Positions 35,900 through 47,186 are shown, counted from the stretch's first letter. The stretch: DNA of 64,000 nucleotides from Paracoccus sediminilitoris (GCF_003259195.1 NZ_QJPK01000012.1:1-64000), one strand, 5' to 3'. A program made the numbers and translations. Notes: generated by a model not told the origin, from the sequence alone.

Positions 35900-37126
35900 A
35901 TGGCCGACGATCTGCTGAACAGCTTCAAGACCGGACCCGATGAACAGGGCCGCTTCGGCATCTATGGCGGCCGTTTCGTCAGCGAAACGCTGATGCCGCT
36001 GATCCTGGAACTGGAGGCGGAGTACGAGCGCGCCAAGGTGGACCCCGCTTTCGCCGCGCAGATGGATGATCTGTGGACACATTATGTCGGCCGTCCATCG
36101 CCGCTTTATTATGCGGAACGGCTGACCCAGAATCTGGGCGGTGCCAAGATCTACATGAAGCGGGACGAGCTGAACCACACCGGCGCCCACAAGATCAACA
36201 ACGTGCTGGGCCAGATCCTGTTGGCGATCCGCATGGGCAAGACCCGCATTATCGCGGAAACCGGGGCGGGGCAGCATGGCGTGGCGACGGCCACTGTCTG
36301 CGCGCGCTTTGGCCTGAAATGCATCGTCTACATGGGTGCGCATGACGTCGAACGTCAGGCGCCGAACGTCTTCCGCATGCGCCTTCTGGGGGCCGAGGTC
36401 GTGCCGGTGACCAGCGGTCGCGGCACGCTGAAGGATGCGATGAACGACGCGCTGCGCGATTGGGTGACCAATGTGCGCGACACGTTCTACTGTATCGGCA
36501 CCGTTGCCGGTCCGCATCCTTATCCGGCCATGGTGCGCGATTTCCAGTCGATCATCGGCAAGGAAGTACGTGAGCAGATCATGCCGCGCGAAGGCCGTCT
36601 GCCCGATACGCTGGTGGCCGCCATCGGTGGCGGATCGAACGCCATGGGGCTGTTCTATCCCTTCCTTGACGACAAGGAGGTCGGCATCATCGGCGTCGAG
36701 GCCGGGGGCAAGGGCGTCGACGACCGGATGGAGCATTGCGCCAGCCTGTCGGGCGGGCGTGCGGGTGTGCTGCACGGCAACCGCACCTATCTGCTGCAGG
36801 ATGATGACGGGCAGATCCTGGAGGGACATTCGATCAGCGCGGGTCTGGATTATCCGGGGATCGGTCCTGAACATGCCTGGCTGAAGGATATGGGTCGCGC
36901 CGAATATGTCAGCATCACCGACGACGAGGCGCTGGCCGCCTTCCAGCTGTGCTGCGCCCAGGAAGGCATCATTCCCGCGCTGGAACCCAGCCACGCCTTG
37001 GCCCATGTCATCAAGATCGCACCCGATCTGCCCGCAGACCATATCATCGTGATGAACATGTGCGGACGCGGCGACAAGGACATCTTCACCGTCGCCAAAC
37101 ATCTGGGCGTCGAAATCACCACCTGA
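35900..37126 (+). CDS. trpB: Tryptophan synthase beta subunit TrpB
   Basis: TrpB joins indole and serine to tryptophan with pyridoxal phosphate. The 408-residue product has the full TrpB1 layout. [15 protein letters not shown] is near the start. [19 protein letters not shown] holds the Lys that binds the cofactor. [13 protein letters not shown] carries the conserved Gln-His. GGGSNAMG is the phosphate loop, and [13 protein letters not shown] and the final [10 protein letters not shown] are conserved. The ATG at 35900 starts MADDLLNSF, the usual N-terminus. trpA and trpF are not next to it in the window. A strong terminator follows. Confidence 0.97.
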   Translation: MADDLLNSFKTGPDEQGRFGIYGGRFVSETLMPLILELEAEYERAKVDPAFAAQMDDLWTHYVGRPSPLYYAERLTQNLGGAKIYMKRDELNHTGAHKINNVLGQILLAIRMGKTRIIAETGAGQHGVATATVCARFGLKCIVYMGAHDVERQAPNVFRMRLLGAEVVPVTSGRGTLKDAMNDALRDWVTNVRDTFYCIGTVAGPHPYPAMVRDFQSIIGKEVREQIMPREGRLPDTLVAAIGGGSNAMGLFYPFLDDKEVGIIGVEAGGKGVDDRMEHCASLSGGRAGVLHGNRTYLLQDDDGQILEGHSISAGLDYPGIGPEHAWLKDMGRAEYVSITDDEALAAFQLCCAQEGIIPALEPSHALAHVIKIAPDLPADHIIVMNMCGRGDKDIFTVAKHLGVEITT

Positions 37127-37131
37127 GGAGA

Positions 37132-37154
37132 GGGGGGCTTCGGCCCCCCTTTTT
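37132..37154 (+). terminator. Intrinsic terminator of trpB
   Basis: GGGGGGC and GCCCCCC form a perfect seven-base-pair stem around a TTCG tetraloop, followed by five T. It starts six bases after the trpB stop. The T tract overlaps the stop codon of the converging DUF4893 gene. Confidence 0.95.
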
Positions 37155-37764
37155 AACGGCTTAGCAGCAGGATGTTCAGGTCGGATTCCAGGTGCGGAAG
37201 GGGCAACAGCATGCGGGCGCGGTCGGGTGACGTGACCTCGACGATGCCGACATCGGGCACGACCTGCGGGGTCGCCATGGGGTCGACGCGCTCGGGCAGC
37301 TCTGCGTAATCGGGTGCCGTGTCGCCAGCCACATAGGCAGTCCCCAGATAGACCAGGCGATCGTTGATCACGCCGATCTGTCCCCGGCTGCGCTGCGATC
37401 CGGTCAGCTTGGCAAAACCGCCATCGCGGTCGATCCGGCATGTGAAGGGCGCATAAACGACTAAGGCTAGGTCGCGCCCCAGCTTCAGCATGCGGCATGA
37501 CCAGTCCCCCGGCAGGACCGAGCTTGCCTCGCCCAAGGGGAGCGCCTCGCCCGACAGGCCCTCGATCAACACCTGAAGATCGGATGCCGATCCGCTGGCC
37601 AGAGCGCGCCGCAGGCTGTGGCCCGCCACGCTGTCCAGCTGTTCAAGACGCGCGACGTCGTCGGGCCGGATGTCGCCGGACAGATCCGTCCCGAAACCCA
37701 TTGCCTTCGTGGCCAGCAGAAGGGCCGCGATCAGTCCGATACTAAAGCGTGCTGGTTTCGGCAT
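37153..37764 (-). CDS. DUF4893-family exported protein
   Basis: The 203-residue product has a signal peptide (MPKPARFSIGLIAALLLATKA in part) followed by a domain with DWSCRMLKLG, CRIDRDGGFAKLTGSQRSRG and YLGTAYV. It ends LLPLPHLESDLNILLL. These blocks match DUF4893 as I know it. The paired Cys residues could form a disulphide in the periplasm. No function is established. It converges with trpB and overlaps the start of the DUF2237 gene by about 23 bases, so it is the second gene of a two-gene unit. Confidence 0.75.
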   Translation of the reverse strand: MPKPARFSIGLIAALLLATKAMGFGTDLSGDIRPDDVARLEQLDSVAGHSLRRALASGSASDLQVLIEGLSGEALPLGEASSVLPGDWSCRMLKLGRDLALVVYAPFTCRIDRDGGFAKLTGSQRSRGQIGVINDRLVYLGTAYVAGDTAPDYAELPERVDPMATPQVVPDVGIVEVTSPDRARMLLPLPHLESDLNILLLSR

Positions 37765-38116
37765 GACGCTTCAACAACTCCAGTGGGACGATATCCATGG
37801 CGCGCTGATGGGTCGATGCCAGCACGACCTTGGGTGCCGCAAATTCCTGCGCCGCCTGCAGGAACCGACTGGCGCAAAGGCACCAGCGGTCGCCCGCCTT
37901 CAGGCCCGGAAATCCGAATTCGGGGCGCGGCGTGGTCAGGTCGTTGCCCAGATAGCGCGACATGGCCAGAAATTCATCCGTTAGGATGACGCAGACCGTG
38001 TGGCTGCCCCGATCCTGCGGGCCGGTATCGCAGCAGCCGTTGCGATAGAAGCCGGTCATCGGCCTGGTCGAACAGAGCTGCAGGTCTTCTCCCAGAACGT
38101 TCAGCGATGGTTCCAT
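37742..38116 (-). CDS. DUF2237-family protein
   Basis: The 124-residue product reads NVLGEDLQLCSTRPMTGFYRNG in part, then CCDTGPQDRGSHTVCVILTDEFL and GDRWCLCASRFLQA. These Cys-rich blocks and the length are characteristic of DUF2237. The ATG at 38116 fits the family start (MEPSLNVLGE); longer frames run upstream without family character. It is a small cytoplasmic protein of unknown function, common in bacteria, with conserved cysteines that may bind metal. It is encoded just before, and overlapping, the DUF4893 gene. Confidence 0.85.
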   Translation of the reverse strand: MEPSLNVLGEDLQLCSTRPMTGFYRNGCCDTGPQDRGSHTVCVILTDEFLAMSRYLGNDLTTPRPEFGFPGLKAGDRWCLCASRFLQAAQEFAAPKVVLASTHQRAMDIVPLELLKRHAETSTL

Positions 38117-38193
38117 GCGCTTGCCTTTCCTTTTTCGACAGCCTAAGCGGCGCGCGCGGTTTTCGAAAGGCCGCTTTCGGTCCGAATGGGGCG

Positions 38194-39195
38194 TCAGATC
38201 GCCATGGGTGACCATCGCACCCATCGGCCATGAAAATCGGCGCGGCCAAGCGACCAGTCGCGCCTGCGCCCGTCCCACAGCGTCAGCGTCAGGGCCGCAC
38301 CGTCGCCGCCATCCGCCTCCATCTGCAGATGCGCCAAGGGACGTTCGGGGCTGGTCCGTGCACCGGCCATGGTCAGCGCAGCCGCACAGGCCGCGCCGGT
38401 CGCCGAGGGGAAATACTGCGCGGCGACAGTATGGAAGACCAGCACCGTTCCACGGGCGGGCGTCTGCAGTTGCGCCGTCAGCCACTGCCCGGCATCGCCG
38501 CGAGCAACGCGGGGCGGGTCTTGCCGTGCCAGTTCCAGGGCAGCCTGCAGCCGGGCCATGCGGGCGGTCTGATCGGCCCAGCAATAGGCCATCAGCCGCA
38601 GCCCGTCACGTTCGGGGTCCAGCGGGTTCAGGTCGACCCCGCGCCGGCTGGCCACGGTGAACTGTCCTTCAGGAATGTCTCCCTGCCATTCGGGCGTCAG
38701 GGACACGCCGGTCTCTGACGGCCCAAGATGATACTTGTCGAAATTCAGGTTCAACCCCGCCGAGGCCCCAAGTTCGCGCAGATGCAGGGGCTGGGGGCCC
38801 AAGGTCGCCAGAAACCGCGCCGCCGCGATCAGCGGTGCGGATCGCGCGACCTCGTTCGTCTGCGGGGGACTGGTCAGCCAGTGCAGGATGTGATCGGGGT
38901 GATCCTGCAGCACGCGGATCAGCAGGGCATCGGGGACATTCCGGTCCTGATAGGCCTGTGCCAGCGGCGCATGCGCATCCGTCAGGACCAGCGCATGCAA
39001 CGCGCCGCACAGACGCAGGGGCAGCGAATCCGCCCGGCTTAGGGGATCGCCTGGCCAGTTCAGGATCTGCTTGGCGACGTGACCCTGCGCGGGGTCCAGG
39101 ATGCGCGCGAAGCCTTCGCACAGGGCCGCCGTCAGGGGCGACCCCAGCTGATGACAGGATCGGGCCTGATCAAGGAATGCCGCGCGCACTGTCAT
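38194..39195 (-). CDS. DUF2332-family protein
   Basis: The 333-residue product shows LHLRELGASAGLNLNFDKYH, DLNPLDPERDGLRLMAYCWADQ (read in parts), and GTVLVFHTVAAQYFP. The order and length match DUF2332, a cytoplasmic family whose central part resembles a methyltransferase-like fold (the RELGASAGLN loop recalls motif I). No activity is known. The start overlaps the pth stop as ATGA, so the two genes are coupled. This arrangement appears in other alphaproteobacteria, as far as I recall. Confidence 0.85.
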   Translation of the reverse strand: MTVRAAFLDQARSCHQLGSPLTAALCEGFARILDPAQGHVAKQILNWPGDPLSRADSLPLRLCGALHALVLTDAHAPLAQAYQDRNVPDALLIRVLQDHPDHILHWLTSPPQTNEVARSAPLIAAARFLATLGPQPLHLRELGASAGLNLNFDKYHLGPSETGVSLTPEWQGDIPEGQFTVASRRGVDLNPLDPERDGLRLMAYCWADQTARMARLQAALELARQDPPRVARGDAGQWLTAQLQTPARGTVLVFHTVAAQYFPSATGAACAAALTMAGARTSPERPLAHLQMEADGGDGAALTLTLWDGRRRDWSLGRADFHGRWVRWSPMAI

Positions 39196-39902
39196 TTGAA
39201 ACGATCTGTCAGCGATTTCAGCTTGTCGGCAAAGGCCGTTGGAGCAGGCGCGGGGCGTTCGGGCCGTTGGGCGCGTGGGGCAAGGCTGTCCTGGGCCGTG
39301 GCGGGGCCTTCTGTGCCGCTGTTGCGAGCCGGATTGACCCGCGCCGCGACCGCGTTCTGGAACCGGCTACCATCGCCCGCCGCTAGCGCTGCCGCCCCGT
39401 CCGAGATGCCGCGCATCAGGTCGTCCAGCCAATCCTGGTCCGCCTTGGCGAAATCGGACAGCACATAGCCTGCCACCCGGTCCTTGTGGCCCGGATGCCC
39501 GATGCCCAGTCTGACACGGCCGTATTCCGCCCCGATATGCTGATGAATGGAACGCAGCCCGTTATGGCCCGCATGACCGCCGCCCTGCTTGACGCGGCAT
39601 TTGCCCGGCGCCAGATCCAGTTCGTCATGCAGCACGATCACGTCCGCGGGTTCAAGCTTCAGATAGCGCATCGCCTCGCCCACCGACTGGCCCGACAGGT
39701 TCATGAAGGTCTGTGGCTTGAGCAGGGTGACGCGCGTATCACCCAAGCGGCCTTCGGCGGACAGGGACTGAAAACGGGTCTTCCAGGGGATGAAACCATG
39801 ATCCTCGGCCATGCGATCAAGGGCCATGAAACCGATATTGTGACGGTTGGCTGCATATTTCGCGCCGGGATTGCCCAGCCCCACGATCAGTTTCACGCGC
39901 AT
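39192..39902 (-). CDS. pth: Peptidyl-tRNA hydrolase Pth
   Basis: Pth releases stalled peptidyl-tRNA so that tRNA can be reused. The 236-residue product starts MRVKLIVGLGNPGAKYAANRHNIGF, seen in parts as VGLGNPG and NRHNIGF with the catalytic His. KPQTFMNLSG, VLHDELDL with the catalytic Asp, and GGHAGHNGLRSI follow. It is longer than the E. coli enzyme by a Pro/Ala-rich C-terminal tail (about residues 195-236), common in Rhodobacterales. It is divergent from clpP, with a 157-base shared upstream region. Confidence 0.96.
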   Translation of the reverse strand: MRVKLIVGLGNPGAKYAANRHNIGFMALDRMAEDHGFIPWKTRFQSLSAEGRLGDTRVTLLKPQTFMNLSGQSVGEAMRYLKLEPADVIVLHDELDLAPGKCRVKQGGGHAGHNGLRSIHQHIGAEYGRVRLGIGHPGHKDRVAGYVLSDFAKADQDWLDDLMRGISDGAAALAAGDGSRFQNAVAARVNPARNSGTEGPATAQDSLAPRAQRPERPAPAPTAFADKLKSLTDRFK

Positions 39903-40059
39903 CTCCTGTGGCGGCCTGCGGCAATTGCCCCGCCCGAATTTCGTTCCATCCCTTGCGGCTGACCTTGCCGGTTACTAAGACTCTGTCAACCTATCGCGTC
40001 TAACACGGGTTCTAGTACCCGGTCGAATCGCGGGGACAGGGACCAAAGAAGGACTGAAG

Positions 40060-40692
40060 ATGAGCGATCCGGCAGAATTCTACATGAACACCCTTGTTCC
40101 GATGGTGGTCGAACAGACCTCTCGGGGGGAACGCGCCTATGACATCTTCTCGCGGTTGCTGAAGGAACGGATCATCTTCGTTTCCGGCCCCGTCCATGAC
40201 GGAATGTCGACGCTGATCTGCGCGCAGCTGCTGTTCCTTGAGGCCGAGAACCCGAACAAGGACATCAGCATGTACATCAACAGCCCCGGTGGCGTCGTCA
40301 CCTCGGGTCTGTCGATCTATGACACGATGCAGTATATCCGCCCGCGCGTTTCGACGCTGGTCGTGGGGCAGGCGGCATCCATGGGGTCGCTGCTGCTGGC
40401 GGCCGGTGAAAAGGGCCTGCGCTATTCGCTGCCCAACAGCCGCGTGATGGTGCACCAGCCCTCGGGCGGGTATCAGGGCCAGGCGACCGACATCCTGATC
40501 CATGCGCGCGAAACTGAAAAGCTGAAGCGCCGCCTGAACGACATCTATGTCCAGCACACGGGGCGTCCATTGGACGAGGTCGAGGCCGCGCTGGAGCGCG
40601 ACCGCTTCATGTCGCCCGAGGAAGCCAAGGACTGGGGCCTGATCGACGAGGTCGTCGCGCCCCGCGGCAAGGCCGAAGCGGAAAAGAAATAG
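40060..40692 (+). CDS. clpP: ATP-dependent Clp protease proteolytic subunit ClpP
   Basis: ClpP forms the barrel-shaped serine peptidase that degrades proteins fed by ClpX or ClpA. The 210-residue product has Ser107 in GQAASMGS, His132 in VMVHQPSGG and Asp181 in ERDRFMS. The N-terminal [18 protein letters not shown] and IINSPGG-type loop (YINSPGGVV) are standard. AAGAAGGA precedes the ATG. clpX follows after about 160 bases with its own ribosome-binding site and probably its own promoter. Confidence 0.97.
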   Translation: MSDPAEFYMNTLVPMVVEQTSRGERAYDIFSRLLKERIIFVSGPVHDGMSTLICAQLLFLEAENPNKDISMYINSPGGVVTSGLSIYDTMQYIRPRVSTLVVGQAASMGSLLLAAGEKGLRYSLPNSRVMVHQPSGGYQGQATDILIHARETEKLKRRLNDIYVQHTGRPLDEVEAALERDRFMSPEEAKDWGLIDEVVAPRGKAEAEKK

Positions 40693-40851
40693 GTCCGTTG
40701 GGGATTGTGACGGGCACGGCCTGTCCTTAAACTGATGACAAATACCCGTGCCGGCGCAGCCCGGCGCGGGCAATCCGAAGACGCGGCGTTCGGGAACCCC
40801 CGACGTCGCCCGCCTGCCAAAGCGCATCGGCGGCAATGAAGGAAGTGGACG

Positions 40852-42117
<1,266 letters not shown>

Positions 42118-42140
42118 TCCGGGTCGGGCGTCCCGAAAGT

Positions 42141-42168
42141 GCGCCGAGGCTGGACCTCGGGCGCTTTT
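42141..42168 (+). terminator. Intrinsic terminator of clpX
   Basis: GCGCCGAGG (42141-42149) pairs with CCTCGGGCGC (42155-42164) with one bulged G and a five-base loop. Four T follow. It lies 24 bases after the clpX stop and before the complex I subunit gene. Confidence 0.8.
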
Positions 42169-42211
42169 CGGGGCATATCGTCACGAAATTCCGATCGATG
42201 AGGTCCTGTCG

Positions 42212-42586
42212 ATGTCCTATCCCCTGCGCTTTCTGACCTGGTGGAACAGCCAGACGCTCAATACCCAGTTCTGGACCTGGCGGAACGGCGTCAAGGTTGG
42301 CGAGGATGGCAACGGAAACGTCTTCTACAAAAGCAAGGACGGCAAGCGTCGTTGGGTCATCTATGACGGCGAGGCCGAGGCAAGTCGGGTCAGCCCGGAA
42401 TGGCACGGCTGGCTGCACCACACCTGGAACGAGCCCCCGACCGAGGTTCCGGTCCCGCGCAAGGCGTGGGAACAGCCGCACAAGGCCAACCAGACCGGCA
42501 CCCTGGACGCTTATGTCCCGGCCGGCTCGCTGTCCCGCGTTCAGCCGGTCACGCGTAGCGACTATGATGCTTGGCAGCCTGAATAA
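42212..42586 (+). CDS. NDUFA12-type accessory subunit of NADH:ubiquinone oxidoreductase
   Basis: The 124-residue product shows [20 protein letters not shown], then [25 protein letters not shown] (in parts), then [16 protein letters not shown]. This is the B17.2/NDUFA12 signature. Alphaproteobacteria, like mitochondria, carry this supernumerary complex I subunit; Paracoccus complex I is the classical example. It sits on the cytoplasmic side of the complex and helps assembly. It lies away from the nuo cluster, as is common. Its stop is directly followed by the mlaD ATG. Confidence 0.95.
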   Translation: MSYPLRFLTWWNSQTLNTQFWTWRNGVKVGEDGNGNVFYKSKDGKRRWVIYDGEAEASRVSPEWHGWLHHTWNEPPTEVPVPRKAWEQPHKANQTGTLDAYVPAGSLSRVQPVTRSDYDAWQPE

Positions 42587-43060
42587 ATGACCTCTGCGAC
42601 GACCGAAGCGCGGGCGGAACTGATCGCGGGCGCTTTAGTGCTGGCTGTGGCTGGAGGGTTTTTGGCCTGGACGGCACAGGGCAAATGGGATGGCGGTGGC
42701 GGTTATCAGGTCACCGCGTCGTTTCCCGACGTGGATGGTGTCAGTGTCGGGACCGAAATCCGTTTGGCAGGCGTCCGGATTGGCCGCGTCAGCGACATCC
42801 GTTTGAACCCGCAGACCTACTTGGCAGATGCTGTTTTCCAGATCCCTGATGATGTCGTGCTTCCCGCCGACAGCGCGGCGCTGATTCAGTCGGACGGTCT
42901 GCTGGGTGGGGCCTATATCCAGCTGCAGCCAGGCGGCAGCATGGACAATCTGGCGCCGGGCGATGAGATCGAGGATGTGCAAGGTGCCGTCAGCCTGTTG
43001 CAATTGATGATGAAATTTGTGGACAGCCAGGCCGCCAACGAACCCGAGGTCACGCCATGA
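42587..43060 (+). CDS. mlaD: Outer-membrane lipid asymmetry protein MlaD (MCE domain)
   Basis: The 157-residue product has one N-terminal membrane segment (ELIAGALVLAVAGGFLAWTA) and a single MCE domain. Its blocks include YQVTASFPDVDGVSVGTEIRLAGVRIG (in parts) and LLGGAYIQLQPGG. MlaD hexamers sit on the MlaFEB transporter in the inner membrane and move phospholipids between the membranes. mlaE and mlaF are not in the window. The gene starts right after the NDUFA12 stop and overlaps the DUF2155 gene as ATGA. Confidence 0.93.
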   Translation: MTSATTEARAELIAGALVLAVAGGFLAWTAQGKWDGGGGYQVTASFPDVDGVSVGTEIRLAGVRIGRVSDIRLNPQTYLADAVFQIPDDVVLPADSAALIQSDGLLGGAYIQLQPGGSMDNLAPGDEIEDVQGAVSLLQLMMKFVDSQAANEPEVTP

Positions 43061-43407
43061 TGAAAGTGCTTCTTTGCTTGGCATGTCTTGCCGCCCCTGC
43101 CATGGCGCAGGACACGCAGCAGGGCAAGGCAGCCATGCTGCGGGGGCTGGACAAGGTTTCGGGACGGACGACCGATCTGCTGGTCCCCGTTGGCGACGCT
43201 GTCCGTTATGGCCGCCTGGAGGTTCGGGTGGGAGAGTGCCGCTATCCGTCCAGCGATCCCAGTTCGGACGCCTTTGCCCAGATGACGATTACCGATCTGC
43301 GCCAGAACACAACCGTCTTTGCAGGGTGGATGATCGCCAGTTCGCCTGCGTTGTCGGCATTGGACGACGCGCGCTATGACGTCTGGGTCATGTCCTGCCA
43401 AAGCTGA
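43057..43407 (+). CDS. DUF2155-family exported protein
   Basis: The 116-residue product has a signal peptide (MMKVLLCLACLAAPAMA) and a domain with LRGLDKVSGRTTDL, YGRLEVRVGECRYP, and FAGWMIASSPALSALDDARYDVWV (read in parts). This is DUF2155, found next to mlaD and accBC in Rhodobacterales. It is a small periplasmic protein of unknown role. Two Cys in the mature part (GEC and MSC) may pair. The start overlaps mlaD by four bases; the 3' end overlaps the converging aat gene by 34 bases. Confidence 0.9.
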   Translation: MMKVLLCLACLAAPAMAQDTQQGKAAMLRGLDKVSGRTTDLLVPVGDAVRYGRLEVRVGECRYPSSDPSSDAFAQMTITDLRQNTTVFAGWMIASSPALSALDDARYDVWVMSCQS

Positions 43408-44003
43408 TGATCCGTGATCGGATCAAAGGCCCGGAAATCGGCCTTGCGCTTCAACGCCTGCGATAGCTGCTGCTGATAGATGCAACGCTGGATCTCCATG
43501 CCACCCATCCGGGCCAGATGCGGTGTCAGGAACTGGGTGTCAAACAGACTGAAACCGCAGCGCGCCAGATGGTCGGATGACCAAAGCAGCGCCATCTTGG
43601 ACCCGTTCGTCTGCGCGGACACCATGGATTCACCGAAGAACGCCGCACCCAAAGTCACCCCGAACATCCCGCCTGCGAATTCGCCGTGACGGCGGATTTC
43701 GATCGCGTGGGCGTGCCCGGCCCTGTGAAGCTGCCCGTATAGTTTCGCCAGAGGCGCGTTGATCCAGGTCGTGTCTCGATCGCCGCAGATGGCGACGATG
43801 CGGTCGAAATCGCTGTCCAGATGCGCCGACCATCCGCCCCGGCGAAGATCGCGCAGCAGCGATCGCGACGCATGGACAGCACCGATGGGAAGGACCCCCC
43901 GCATAGGGGGATCGAACCAGTAAAGCCGATCATCATCGGCGCTTTCCGCCATGGGAAAGACGCCGCGTGCATAGCCGGTCAGCAGTTGCGACGGCGTCAG
44001 CAC
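43374..44003 (-). CDS. aat: Leucyl/phenylalanyl-tRNA--protein transferase Aat
   Basis: Aat adds Leu or Phe to proteins with N-terminal Lys or Arg, marking them for ClpAP. The roughly 209-residue product has LLTGYARGVFPMAE, YWFDPPMRGVLPI, TWINAPLAKLYGQLH, and GGMFGVTLGAAFFGESM, the full family set. There is no ATG near the expected start. I propose GTG at 44003 (reading VLTPSQLL), since family members begin MTLTPE or similar; an ATT or CTG nearby is also possible. The gene begins eight bases after the accC stop and is likely co-transcribed with accBC. Confidence 0.93.
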   Translation of the reverse strand: MLTPSQLLTGYARGVFPMAESADDDRLYWFDPPMRGVLPIGAVHASRSLLRDLRRGGWSAHLDSDFDRIVAICGDRDTTWINAPLAKLYGQLHRAGHAHAIEIRRHGEFAGGMFGVTLGAAFFGESMVSAQTNGSKMALLWSSDHLARCGFSLFDTQFLTPHLARMGGMEIQRCIYQQQLSQALKRKADFRAFDPITDHQLWQDMTQTS

Positions 44004-44010
44004 TGCTGTC

Positions 44011-45357
44011 TCAGCCGAAATGCAGGGCCAGCCACCGTTCAAGCCAGTGGATCGAATAGTTGCCGGACAGGATGTCAGGTTCCTGCAGCAGCGCATCGAA
44101 CAGCGGCACGGTGGTATCGACACCGTCGACGATCAGCTCGCCCAAGGCGCGCGACAGGCGGGCCAGGGCTTCGTTGCGGTCCCGGCCATGCACGATCAGC
44201 TTGCCGATCAGGCTGTCGTAATAGGGCGGGATCGAATAGCCCTGATAAAGCGCCGAATCCATCCGCACGCCCAGACCGCCCGGCGCGTGATACTGGGTGA
44301 TCTTGCCAGGGCAGGGCGAGAAGCCCGGCACTTTTTCGGCGTTGATCCGCACTTCGATCGAATGGCCGTTGATGACCAGGTCTTCCTGGTGGAACTCCAT
44401 CGGCAGACCGGCGGCGACGCGGATCTGTTGGCGGACCAAGTCGACGCCGAAGATGGCCTCGGTCACCGGGTGTTCGACCTGAAGGCGGGTGTTCATCTCG
44501 ATGAAATAGAACTCGCCATCCTCGAACAGGAATTCGATCGTGCCGGCACCGGCATAGCCGATCTTGGCGATGGCATCGGCACAGATGGCCCCGATCCGGT
44601 CGCGCTGTTCCTGCGTGATCGACGGGCCCGGCGCCTCCTCCAGCACCTTCTGGTGACGGCGCTGCAACGAACAGTCGCGTTCGCCCAGGTGCACCGCGCG
44701 ACCCTTTCCGTCACCAAAGACCTGGATCTCGATGTGGCGCGGACGCTGCAGGTATTTCTCGATATAGACGTCCGGGTTGCCGAAGGCCGCCTTGGCCTCG
44801 GACCGGGCTGTGCGGAAGGCGACTTCCAGACCCGCTTCGTTCTCGGCGACCTTCATGCCGCGACCGCCGCCGCCAGCGGTGGCCTTGATGATGACCGGAT
44901 AGCCGATTTCGGCTGCGACGCGCTTGGCGTCCTCTACGTCGTTGACGCCACCCTCACTACCGGGAACGCAGGGGACGCCAAGCGCCTTCATGGTGTCCTT
45001 GGCGGTGATCTTGTCGCCCATGATGCGGATATGCTCCGCCCGGGGACCGATGAAGGTGATGTCGTGATCTTCCAGCATCTGCACGAAACCGGCGTTTTCC
45101 GACAGGAAACCGTAGCCGGGATGGATCGCCTGCGCGCCGGTGATCTCGCAGGCCGAGATCAGGGCAGGCATCGACAGATAGCTGTTGGTCGAGGAGGGAG
45201 GGCCGATGCAGACCGACTCGTCGGCCATGCGGACATGCATGGCGTCCGTATCGGCGGTCGAGTGGACCGCAACGGACGCGATGCCCATCTCTCGGCAGGC
45301 GCGGATCACGCGCAGCGCGATCTCGCCGCGGTTGGCGATGAGGATCTTGTCGAACAT
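44011..45357 (-). CDS. accC: Acetyl-CoA carboxylase biotin carboxylase subunit AccC
   Basis: AccC carboxylates the biotin on AccB with ATP and bicarbonate, the first step of fatty acid synthesis. The 448-residue product has [29 protein letters not shown], the glycine-rich ATP loop [32 protein letters not shown] (in parts), and [14 protein letters not shown] with the catalytic Glu/Arg. The ATG at 45357 gives the standard N-terminus. It is encoded 11 bases after accB. Confidence 0.97.
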   Translation of the reverse strand: MFDKILIANRGEIALRVIRACREMGIASVAVHSTADTDAMHVRMADESVCIGPPSSTNSYLSMPALISACEITGAQAIHPGYGFLSENAGFVQMLEDHDITFIGPRAEHIRIMGDKITAKDTMKALGVPCVPGSEGGVNDVEDAKRVAAEIGYPVIIKATAGGGGRGMKVAENEAGLEVAFRTARSEAKAAFGNPDVYIEKYLQRPRHIEIQVFGDGKGRAVHLGERDCSLQRRHQKVLEEAPGPSITQEQRDRIGAICADAIAKIGYAGAGTIEFLFEDGEFYFIEMNTRLQVEHPVTEAIFGVDLVRQQIRVAAGLPMEFHQEDLVINGHSIEVRINAEKVPGFSPCPGKITQYHAPGGLGVRMDSALYQGYSIPPYYDSLIGKLIVHGRDRNEALARLSRALGELIVDGVDTTVPLFDALLQEPDILSGNYSIHWLERWLALHFG

Positions 45358-45368
45358 GGGGATATGCC

Positions 45369-45890
45369 TCACTCGACGATCATCAGGGGGGCACCGAACT
45401 CGATCGGGCTGCCGTCGTCGATCAGGATGCGCTTGACGGTGCCGGCGCGGGGCGAGGGGATGTGGTTCATGGTCTTCATGGCTTCCACGATCATCAGCGT
45501 CTCGCCCTCGGCCACGGACTGGCCGACCTGCACGAAGGCTGCGGCGCCCGGTTCGGCGGCCAGATAGGCGGTGCCGACCATGGGCGATGTCACGACGCCC
45601 GGCAGGGTCGCGGGATCTTGGTTTGCGGCGGGGGCGGGGGCGGCGGCAGGTGCCGATGGTGCAGGGGCTGCAGCCTGCGGCGCGGCGGCGGGGGCTGCCT
45701 GTTGCTGGGCGGCGGCATAGACCACCTGCTTGCCCTGCTTGGTCAGGCTGACCGTCAGGCGGTCATGTTCGCCATATTCGCGCTTGACCGAGATCTCGTT
45801 CAGCTCGCTTGCGTTCAGCAGTTGGGCCAGCGACTGGATGAAAGCCACGTCGCCTTCGTGATGCTTGCCGTTGTTGGAATCGTTGGTCAT
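45369..45890 (-). CDS. accB: Acetyl-CoA carboxylase biotin carboxyl carrier protein AccB
   Basis: The 173-residue carrier has a helical N-terminal region, an Ala/Pro/Gln-rich linker (about residues 60-95), and a biotinyl domain. The biotin is attached to Lys139 in VEAMKTMNH; most homologues have EAMKLMN, and Thr here is a mild variant. [12 protein letters not shown] and [14 protein letters not shown] frame the domain. I chose the ATG at 45890 because GAGGACG precedes it. The gene is followed closely by accC. The 126 bases upstream hold the shared promoter. Confidence 0.95.
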   Translation of the reverse strand: MTNDSNNGKHHEGDVAFIQSLAQLLNASELNEISVKREYGEHDRLTVSLTKQGKQVVYAAAQQQAAPAAAPQAAAPAPSAPAAAPAPAANQDPATLPGVVTSPMVGTAYLAAEPGAAAFVQVGQSVAEGETLMIVEAMKTMNHIPSPRAGTVKRILIDDGSPIEFGAPLMIVE

Positions 45891-46016
45891 GCCGTCCTCT
45901 GCCGTGTGTTGGTCAGGCCGCGTCACGCGCGGCGATTGCGGGGCTTATAGCCCTTGTGGTTGGTCAAGGGGAAGGGTTTCAACCCCTTGGGGCGCATTTG
46001 CGCGACCTTTGAGTGC

Positions 46017-46343
46017 TTAACCGGGGTTCGCAGACCCGCGCGCCGCCTTTTCGGTCAATCCCGAGGTTCCTTCACGCCGTTCCAGTTCAGCCTGGACGTC
46101 GGCCAGCGTCACGTCACGCGATGCCAGCATCACAAGCAGGTGAAAGACCACGTCGGCGGCCTCCGAGGTCAGGCGCGCACGGTCGCCCTTCACGGCCTCG
46201 ATGATGGCCTCGATCGATTCCTCGCCGAATTTCTCGGCGCATTTCTCGGGGCCCTTCGCCAGCAGCTTGGCGGTCCAGCTGCTGTCGGGATCCTCGGTTC
46301 GGCGCGATTCGATGGTCGCGGCAAGGCGATCTATGGCGGTCAT
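46017..46343 (-). CDS. hisE: Phosphoribosyl-ATP pyrophosphatase HisE
   Basis: HisE hydrolyses phosphoribosyl-ATP to phosphoribosyl-AMP in the second step of histidine synthesis. The 108-residue product has the MazG-like four-helix signature: [22 protein letters not shown] (in parts), [10 protein letters not shown], and [13 protein letters not shown], with Glu-Glu and Glu-Ala-Asp for magnesium. The start at 46343 overlaps the hisF stop as ATGA. A longer frame upstream lies inside hisF. Last gene of the hisA-hisF-hisE run. Confidence 0.95.
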   Translation of the reverse strand: MTAIDRLAATIESRRTEDPDSSWTAKLLAKGPEKCAEKFGEESIEAIIEAVKGDRARLTSEAADVVFHLLVMLASRDVTLADVQAELERREGTSGLTEKAARGSANPG

Positions 46344-47101
46344 GTCAGCCTCATGGGAATGCCGGCCGCGGCCATGTGGGCCTTGGCCTCGGCGATGGTA
46401 TGGGTGCCGAAATGAAAGATGCTGGCGGCTAGGACGGCGCTGGCATGGCCCTCGGTCACGCCTTCGACCAGGTGATCCAGCGTTCCGACACCGCCCGAGG
46501 CGATGACCGGCACGTTCACCGCATCCGCAATGGCGCGCGTCAGCGGCAGGTTGAAGCCCGAGCGCGTGCCGTCGCGATCCATGCTGGTCAGCAGGATTTC
46601 CCCCGCGCCCTTGGCCTCGACCAGCTTCGCGAATTCGACGGCGTCGATGCCGGTGGGCTTGCGGCCACCGTGGGTGAAGATCTCCCACCGGCCATCGGCG
46701 ACGGTCTTGGCGTCGATGGCCACCACGATGCATTGGCTGCCAAAGCGATCGGCGGCGGCGGCCACCACATCGGGGTCGGCCACGGCGGCCGAGTTGAAGC
46801 TGACCTTGTCGGCCCCCGCCAGCAGCAGGGCGCGAACGTCCTCATGCGTGCGCACGCCGCCGCCCACGGTCAGCGGCACAAAGCATTGCTCGGCGGTGCG
46901 CGTCACCAGATCGAACATGGTGCCGCGGTTTTCATGGGTGGCGTGGATGTCCAGAAAGCAGATTTCATCCGCACCGGCGGCGTCATAGGCGCGGGCGGCC
47001 TCGACCGGGTCGCCGGCATCGCGCAGGTCCACGAAGTTGACGCCCTTGACGACGCGGCCATCGGCCACATCAAGGCAGGGAATGATGCGCGTCTTCAGCA
47101 T
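46340..47101 (-). CDS. hisF: Imidazole glycerol phosphate synthase subunit HisF
   Basis: HisF is the cyclase half of IGP synthase. The 253-residue TIM barrel begins [20 protein letters not shown], with the catalytic Asp in CLDVADG; the second is in [13 protein letters not shown]. Phosphate-binding loops [10 protein letters not shown] and [10 protein letters not shown] are clear. The ATG at 47101 matches the standard start. It overlaps hisE and follows hisA after 85 bases. The glutaminase partner HisH is not encoded in this window. Confidence 0.97.
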   Translation of the reverse strand: MLKTRIIPCLDVADGRVVKGVNFVDLRDAGDPVEAARAYDAAGADEICFLDIHATHENRGTMFDLVTRTAEQCFVPLTVGGGVRTHEDVRALLLAGADKVSFNSAAVADPDVVAAAADRFGSQCIVVAIDAKTVADGRWEIFTHGGRKPTGIDAVEFAKLVEAKGAGEILLTSMDRDGTRSGFNLPLTRAIADAVNVPVIASGGVGTLDHLVEGVTEGHASAVLAASIFHFGTHTIAEAKAHMAAAGIPMRLT

Positions 47102-47186
47102 CGCTTGACCTTTTTCTTGGTGCCGCACGGTATCGGCGGCATTTGCGCATCTTCTAATGCGAAATCGCCGCCGCAGCCAGAGCCGC

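Noticed and set aside
45965-45989. CAAGGGG/CCCCTTG hairpin as the hisE terminator
   Set aside because: The stem is modest and the minus-strand continuation has no T tract; it may equally belong to the accB promoter region.
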